From an uncultured Succinivibrio sp. (lineage in GTDB: Bacteria; Pseudomonadota; Gammaproteobacteria; Enterobacterales; Succinivibrionaceae), in NCBI GenBank assembly GCA_902772715.1, contig CACYBT010000313.1:1-8525 (forward strand): DNA of 8,525 nucleotides. Direction: 5' to 3'. A program made the translations under genes and the position numbers. Shown piece after piece: positions 5,946-8,525 of the stretch; within the stretch, counting starts at the first letter, position 1; each line of letters opens with the position of its first letter. The notes beneath the pieces are model-generated. The model ran no database searches, was not told the origin of the DNA, and saw nothing but the letters and a program-made list of their open reading frames with translations.

Positions 5946-6048
5946 TCAGTAACCTCGGTAACCTGGATTAGAGAAAACATTGAAAAATGTGATTTTAGCG
6001 CGGTTACTGAAGTGGTTATCGAAGGTTACTGGAAAAATCTCAGTAACC
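5946..6048. repeat. Iteron cluster 3 (GGTTACTGA units)
   Basis: TCAGTAACC at 5946-5954 is followed directly by TCGGTAACC (5955-5963). GGTTACTGA lies at 6002-6010, degenerate GGTTATCGA at 6014-6022, GGTTACTGG at 6024-6032 and TCAGTAACC at 6040-6048. The last two form a 25-bp palindromic element that repeats 5697-5721 with one substitution. Confidence 0.9.
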
Positions 6049-6107
6049 GCTTCGACTTGCATTACGCGAATGAGCCAAAATCTTTGAAAATTTAGTTGAT
6101 TATGGAC

Positions 6108-6137
6108 TTGAACACCCTCCTTTGTTGGCGGTATAAT
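6108..6137 (+). promoter_or_regulatory. Promoter of the HTH gene
   Basis: TTGAAC (6108-6113), an 18-bp spacer and a consensus TATAAT (6132-6137) lie 21 bp before the start codon at 6159. It is 60 bp downstream of the last iteron. It may also be the source of the replication-gene transcript by read-through of the 6445-6469 hairpin. Confidence 0.75.
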
Positions 6138-6158
6138 AGCACTAGAAAGGAGGCGTAT

Positions 6159-6437
6159 ATGCAACTCTTGACCGGATACTTAGAAGATAAAATTGCCGAT
6201 GTTCTAAGGGCTGAAGGCATCATTAGCATATATGAAGCCTCTGAGAAATATGGCGTGCCTATCACTACTATAAAGGATAGAATTCGCTTTAACAAACTCA
6301 ATTATTATTTGATTTCTGATCGGCGTTATATCCAGGAATCTGAGTTTGCTGAGTGGGTAAAAACCCGGTATAGGCCCAAGCCCAAGTTGCGGAGGGTTGA
6401 CATATCCCCTGCGGAGACGATAGTATCAACATTATAA
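6159..6437 (+). CDS. Small HTH DNA-binding protein (MerR/excisionase-like fold), probable replication regulator
   Basis: A 92-residue protein. Residues about 22-43, ISIYEASEKYGVPITTIKD, form a helix-turn-helix of the type seen in MerR/excisionase-like proteins: helix, GV turn, recognition helix. The wing-like NYYLISDRRYIQESEFAEWVK (about 48-68) follows, and the C-terminus is basic (TRYRPKPKLRR). The frame is open further upstream to 6096, but that would place the promoter inside the gene. ATG 6159 has an excellent AAAGGAGG 5 nt upstream, so I chose it. It lies between the iterons and the replication gene, the place where many plasmids keep a copy-number repressor or an origin-binding accessory protein. 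The exact role is inferred from position. Confidence 0.8.
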   Translation: MQLLTGYLEDKIADVLRAEGIISIYEASEKYGVPITTIKDRIRFNKLNYYLISDRRYIQESEFAEWVKTRYRPKPKLRRVDISPAETIVSTL

Positions 6438-6444
6438 AAAAATA

Positions 6445-6469
6445 CGCCTTTTGGCGAAGGCGCATTTTT
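6445..6469. terminator. Bidirectional terminator hairpin with TTGGCG loop (hairpin A)
   Basis: A 6-bp stem, CGCCTT (6445-6450) with AAGGCG (6457-6462), has the 6-nt loop TTGGCG. Five T residues follow on the plus strand (6465-6469) and seven on the minus strand (complement of 6442-6436). It can terminate the HTH transcript and, on the other strand, the proposed antisense RNA. Confidence 0.8.
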
Positions 6470-6493
6470 CAAAACTTTTCCTTTTCAAACAAA

Positions 6494-6517
6494 CCGGGGT
6501 TTTTGGCGAAACCCCCG
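6494..6517 (+). promoter_or_regulatory. Leader hairpin B with TTGGCG loop
   Basis: A 7-bp stem, GGGGTTT (6496-6502) with AAACCCC (6509-6515), presents the loop TTGGCG (6503-6508). The loop begins with a YUNR-type UUGG, the U-turn motif that speeds antisense loop contact in CopA/CopT and Inc RNA systems. The ten bases TTTTGGCGAA (6501-6510) are complementary to TTCGCCAAAA at 6667-6676. Confidence 0.7.
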
Positions 6518-6570
6518 CATATTTTCCCCCTAAAGCCCATGACTTTTTAGGTAAAATGTGCTTAGTTCGT

Positions 6571-6637
6571 TCTTATTTTAAGCTAAATGATTTCGGTTTG
6601 CAAGGGTTTTCCCTCCGTTAAATCATTTGAAATAAGA
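6571..6637. repeat. Long imperfect stem in the replication-gene leader
   Basis: TCTTATTT (6571-6578) pairs with AAATAAGA (6630-6637), and AAATGATTT (6585-6593) with AAATCATTT (6620-6628). CGG/CCG and AGGG/CCCT pairs extend it inward. The ATG at 6587 of the candidate leader frame and the antisense promoter both lie within this structure. Confidence 0.7.
6575..6603 (-). promoter_or_regulatory. Promoter for the antisense RNA
   Basis: On the minus strand, TTGCAA (6603-6598) is followed by exactly 17 bp and TAAAAT (6580-6575). It faces away from the replication gene and into the TTGGCG hairpins, with no open frame of note downstream. Confidence 0.55.
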
Positions 6638-6709
6638 AAAAAGACAAAAAAATGCCCGCTCTCGTGTTCGCCAAAACCAAAAAGAGCAGGCAGAAAGGTT
6701 AACTTATAA
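6587..6709 (+). CDS. Candidate leader peptide abutting the replication gene
   Basis: A 40-codon frame starts at ATG 6587 and ends with TAA 6707-6709, directly followed by the replication ATG at 6710 in the same frame. The product is short, basic and Lys-rich. It reads through hairpin C, so ribosomes would melt that hairpin as RepY and Tap leaders do in IncI and IncFII plasmids. No Shine-Dalgarno precedes it and its ATG lies in a stem. An alternative 16-codon frame (6652-6702) ends 7 nt before the replication start and also lacks a clear ribosome binding site. Whether either is translated is uncertain. Confidence 0.3.
   Translation: MISVCKGFPSVKSFEIRKKTKKCPLSCSPKPKRAGRKVNL
6653..6692 (+). promoter_or_regulatory. 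Leader hairpin C with CGCCAA loop, just before the replication start
   Basis: TGCC-C-GCTCT (6653-6662) pairs with AGAGC-A-GGCA (6683-6692): nine base pairs and one mismatch. The 20-nt loop contains CGCCAA (6669-6674), exactly complementary to the loops of hairpins A and B, so a long-range pseudoknot is possible. The likely ribosome binding site AAAGG (6694-6698) begins two bases after the stem. Confidence 0.7.
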
Positions 6710-8525
6710 ATGGATTATAGCAGGAATACCCCCGCCCTTCAAGCGTTGATTGAGCCATTCAATACTTTAGAGAAAGCACAACTTTTTTGCAGGGCTCACT
6801 CATTGAACTTGAAGAACGCCCCTCTCTTGTATGACTTAGCTGTAAATACGGCTAAGCGGGAAAGGCTTCTCATTTCAGCCTTTGGAGATGACTACTTAAA
6901 TTATAAGTTTTTGAAATGGGCCAATGTCTATTACACCGAACAAGAAGCCAAATGGGTAAAATTTACCTATAATGAAAAAACTCATCTTTCAGACGGCTGG
7001 AAGTGTGGCAAAGGGCTTTCGATCCGCGAAGTCATAGAGGCGATAAAGACCGGAGATAACTTCTTCATTCAAAAAACGACTGGCAAAAAACAGCCTCTAT
7101 ATCACTTGGCACAGATGCCAACAAAAATCACCGTTATTGATGCAGATATTCATTCAGCTCAGGGGACACCTGAAAGGGAAGCTGAAAAGCGGAGCTTAGA
7201 GAGTCTCCAAAAATGGCTAGTGCTGGAGGGTTTAACCCCGTTTGTTGACGTGACCGCCAACGGTTTACACTTTGAATTTCTTCAGAACCCTACAGACCCC
7301 AAATGCTACATAGCAACTAATATTGAAAGTGGGAAATATTCAGAAGCGACCGATCCCGATGGGAACCATTTTCTTATCGAACACTTAAGGTGTGTTTGGA
7401 ATGAAGAAAAGGGCCTATATGACGGGGCTCGCTCATGTATATTAGGAATCAATCGGGTTGAGAACTATGCAGAGCGGATCGGCTTTCTCTTTGATGTTGA
7501 AGATGATGAAATTCCCGTTCTCCCTTACAATTTGATTCCTTTTGAACACCAAACAGAAACTGCTGACCTCGTTCCTGTTGACTGCGATCCTGTTGAAAAC
7601 TTTGACTTATTGACCGATGACGAAAAGAAGCAGATTGCTGAGTTCGCACAGGGGATCACCTCTAACAGAAATGACAATTTCAAAAGTTATTTTTTCGGGA
7701 AAGCCAATACTTGCCAGAACGATGAAGAAGGATATAACCGCCTTTATTCTATGATCCTTTATGCCAGAGAACACCTTCCGAACAAGGATGGATTCAGCGT
7801 TGCTGAGTGTAAAACCCTGGCGAAATCAGCGAGTAAAAACCTGGCAGGAAAGGCTAATTCTTCCGAATACGCCGCTTCTCAAACTTCCAAAAGTAAGAAG
7901 TCAAAGAGTTCAAAGAAAGCTAAGAATTTAGCTGAACCTGAAAAAAAGACTGCTGTTGAAGCTGTTATGGAGTGCGTGGAAGCCTTCGCTAAAACAAATC
8001 CCGATTTCTATTTCAGCCAAGAGCGTCGAGAAATGTTCTTAGTCAAGAATGGTCTGCTGGAAAGGACTTATCCGGAAGTTATCCCAGAACTATGGCCGGA
8101 TCGCCCCTATTCTGCCAGTATGATGACTGAACTTTACTCTCAGCTTCTCAAGACCTTCGGCAGAGATAGGCTTCTCAGCCGAGATGAATCGATACAAGCG
8201 TTAACCCCTGCTTCTACCTGCCTTCTTGAAGATGGAACAGTTCTGACTGCCCAGGATGATGATCCCCGTATCATGCTGTTTTCGGAATGGGAAGGCAAAC
8301 CGTTCACAACTCGCCTAAAGGCCTCTTTTAATCTGGAAGCATATAAAGCAGGATATAATTACGATCTGAAAATTTTGGCCGATATTGCTCCTAAGTTCTT
8401 TAGATACCTTCATACGAGCCTTGACTTAGCAGAAGCGCGAAAGCGCCTCTGCCAAATGGTGGGAGCGGTTCTAACCCCTGTCGCTAACCCCACGATCCCC
8501 GGAATATGGACATTACTTGGGAATC
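6710..8525 (+). CDS. Plasmid replication protein, primase-polymerase plus helicase type (partial)
   Basis: At least 605 codons remain open from ATG 6710 to the window end; the C-terminus is missing. The N-terminal third carries an archaeo-eukaryotic primase-like pattern: ITVIDADIHSAQ (D144 and D146 as the DxD metal site), and VTANGLHFEF (about 181-190, H187) as the nucleotide-binding sxH-type motif. I could not identify the third catalytic acidic residue with confidence. A Lys/Ser-rich linker follows (about 379-412). The remainder, ending KRLCQMVGAVLTPVANPTIPGIWTLLGN, looks like the approach to the Walker A motif of a D5/P4-type superfamily 3 helicase; the motif itself would lie just past the window edge. 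Such fusions start replication by making primers and unwinding the origin. A TAA codon directly precedes the ATG, and AAAGG lies 11 nt upstream, a long spacing that fits controlled initiation. The gene sits downstream of iterons, an HTH gene and a structured leader. Confidence 0.8.
   Translation, partial: MDYSRNTPALQALIEPFNTLEKAQLFCRAHSLNLKNAPLLYDLAVNTAKRERLLISAFGDDYLNYKFLKWANVYYTEQEAKWVKFTYNEKTHLSDGWKCGKGLSIREVIEAIKTGDNFFIQKTTGKKQPLYHLAQMPTKITVIDADIHSAQGTPEREAEKRSLESLQKWLVLEGLTPFVDVTANGLHFEFLQNPTDPKCYIATNIESGKYSEATDPDGNHFLIEHLRCVWNEEKGLYDGARSCILGINRVENYAERIGFLFDVEDDEIPVLPYNLIPFEHQTETADLVPVDCDPVENFDLLTDDEKKQIAEFAQGITSNRNDNFKSYFFGKANTCQNDEEGYNRLYSMILYAREHLPNKDGFSVAECKTLAKSASKNLAGKANSSEYAASQTSKSKKSKSSKKAKNLAEPEKKTAVEAVMECVEAFAKTNPDFYFSQERREMFLVKNGLLERTYPEVIPELWPDRPYSASMMTELYSQLLKTFGRDRLLSRDESIQALTPASTCLLEDGTVLTAQDDDPRIMLFSEWEGKPFTTRLKASFNLEAYKAGYNYDLKILADIAPKFFRYLHTSLDLAEARKRLCQMVGAVLTPVANPTIPGIWTLLGN

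Larger units (their letters stand above)
5470..6107. other. Gene-free region holding a probable replication origin
   Basis: No coding sequence is supported here. After the terminator come three clusters of a 9-bp iteron, GGTTACTGA (complement TCAGTAACC). Exact copies lie at 5697, 5713, 5724, 5736, 5783, 5792, 5946, 6002 and 6040. One-mismatch copies lie at 5955 and 6024, and a weaker one at 6014. The 140 bases between the second and third cluster (5801-5940) are strongly purine-biased on the plus strand and end in an AT-only stretch (around 5916-5938), a good candidate for the duplex-melting site. Iterons plus an AT-rich tract directly upstream of a replication gene are the usual design of a plasmid origin. 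The binding protein could be the replication protein or the HTH protein at 6159; the sequence does not decide this. No clear DnaA box was found. Confidence 0.75.
6436..6567 (-). ncRNA. Candidate antisense RNA controlling the replication gene
   Basis: A minus-strand promoter at 6603-6575 would start a transcript near 6567 that ends at the T-run of hairpin A near 6436, about 130 nt. It would be fully complementary to the leader of the replication mRNA. It would fold into two hairpins with CGCCAA loops, mirrors of the TTGGCG loops in the sense strand. Small antisense RNAs of this layout (CopA, Inc RNA) set the copy number of IncFII and IncI plasmids. Start and end are predicted from promoter and terminator only. 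Confidence 0.5.

Noticed and set aside
5697..6048. The repeated GGTTACTGA units as a CRISPR array
   Set aside because: The units are only 9 bp, occur in both orientations and have irregular spacing, and there are no cas genes. Iterons explain them better.
6096..6158. Upstream start at 6096 for the HTH protein
   Set aside because: The consensus TATAAT promoter at 6132-6137 would lie inside the gene, and ATG 6159 has an excellent ribosome binding site.
7449..7649. Minus-strand frame of 66 codons inside the replication gene
   Set aside because: It lies wholly inside the long plus-strand replication frame and has low-complexity Gln/Ser composition typical of a shadow frame.

Overview
The window looks like the backbone of a low-copy plasmid, or another self-replicating element, from a bacterium with Firmicute-type ribosome binding sites (AGGAGGT, AAAGGAGG, GGAGGT). 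It carries a ParA/ribbon-helix-helix partition pair, an iteron-rich origin-like region, a small helix-turn-helix regulator and a large primase-helicase-type replication gene. Three predicted exported proteins, one of them a lipoprotein, would fit a diderm Firmicute such as a Negativicute. That host guess is an inference from style, not from a recognised ortholog.

Layout. Bases 1-1520 (minus strand) hold a three-gene partition operon: parA, a small RHH partner, and a membrane protein whose tail is made of 16-residue repeats and runs off the window edge. Bases 1592-2275 (minus) hold a DUF3800-family gene. Its start codon sits directly behind a terminator-like hairpin. Bases 2276-2976 have no convincing gene but hold a divergent control region: several inverted repeats and a promoter overlapping ATCT/AGAT boxes that also occur at the parA promoter. 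Bases 2977-5469 (plus) encode a coiled-coil lipoprotein and two secreted paralogues of unknown function, closed by a perfect 16-bp terminator stem. Bases 5690-6050 form an origin-like region with about a dozen copies of GGTTACTGA or its complement TCAGTAACC around an AT-rich, purine-biased core. Bases 6108-8525 (plus) carry a strong promoter, the HTH gene, a structured 270-base leader and the replication gene, which is cut by the window end just before its expected helicase Walker A motif.

The most interesting part is the leader between the HTH gene and the replication gene (6437-6710). Two hairpins present the identical loop TTGGCG. A third hairpin just before the replication start presents the complementary CGCCAA in its loop. 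A short reading frame ends exactly where the replication gene begins (TAA then ATG). On the opposite strand a promoter (TTGCAA, 17 bp, TAAAAT) and a T-run terminator would delimit an antisense RNA of about 130 nt covering both TTGGCG hairpins. This matches the logic of antisense-RNA and pseudoknot control of rep translation known from enterobacterial IncI/IncB plasmids (with the related IncFII copA-tap-repA arrangement), but in front of a primase-helicase gene of a different type. The structures can be read directly from the sequence. The regulatory mechanism is inference.

Taken together, the window joins partition (par operon), replication (iterons, HTH protein, antisense locus, primase-helicase) and a cargo module of envelope proteins. 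The lipoprotein promoter carries the same ATCT/AGAT boxes as the par promoter, so the cargo may answer to the partition protein.
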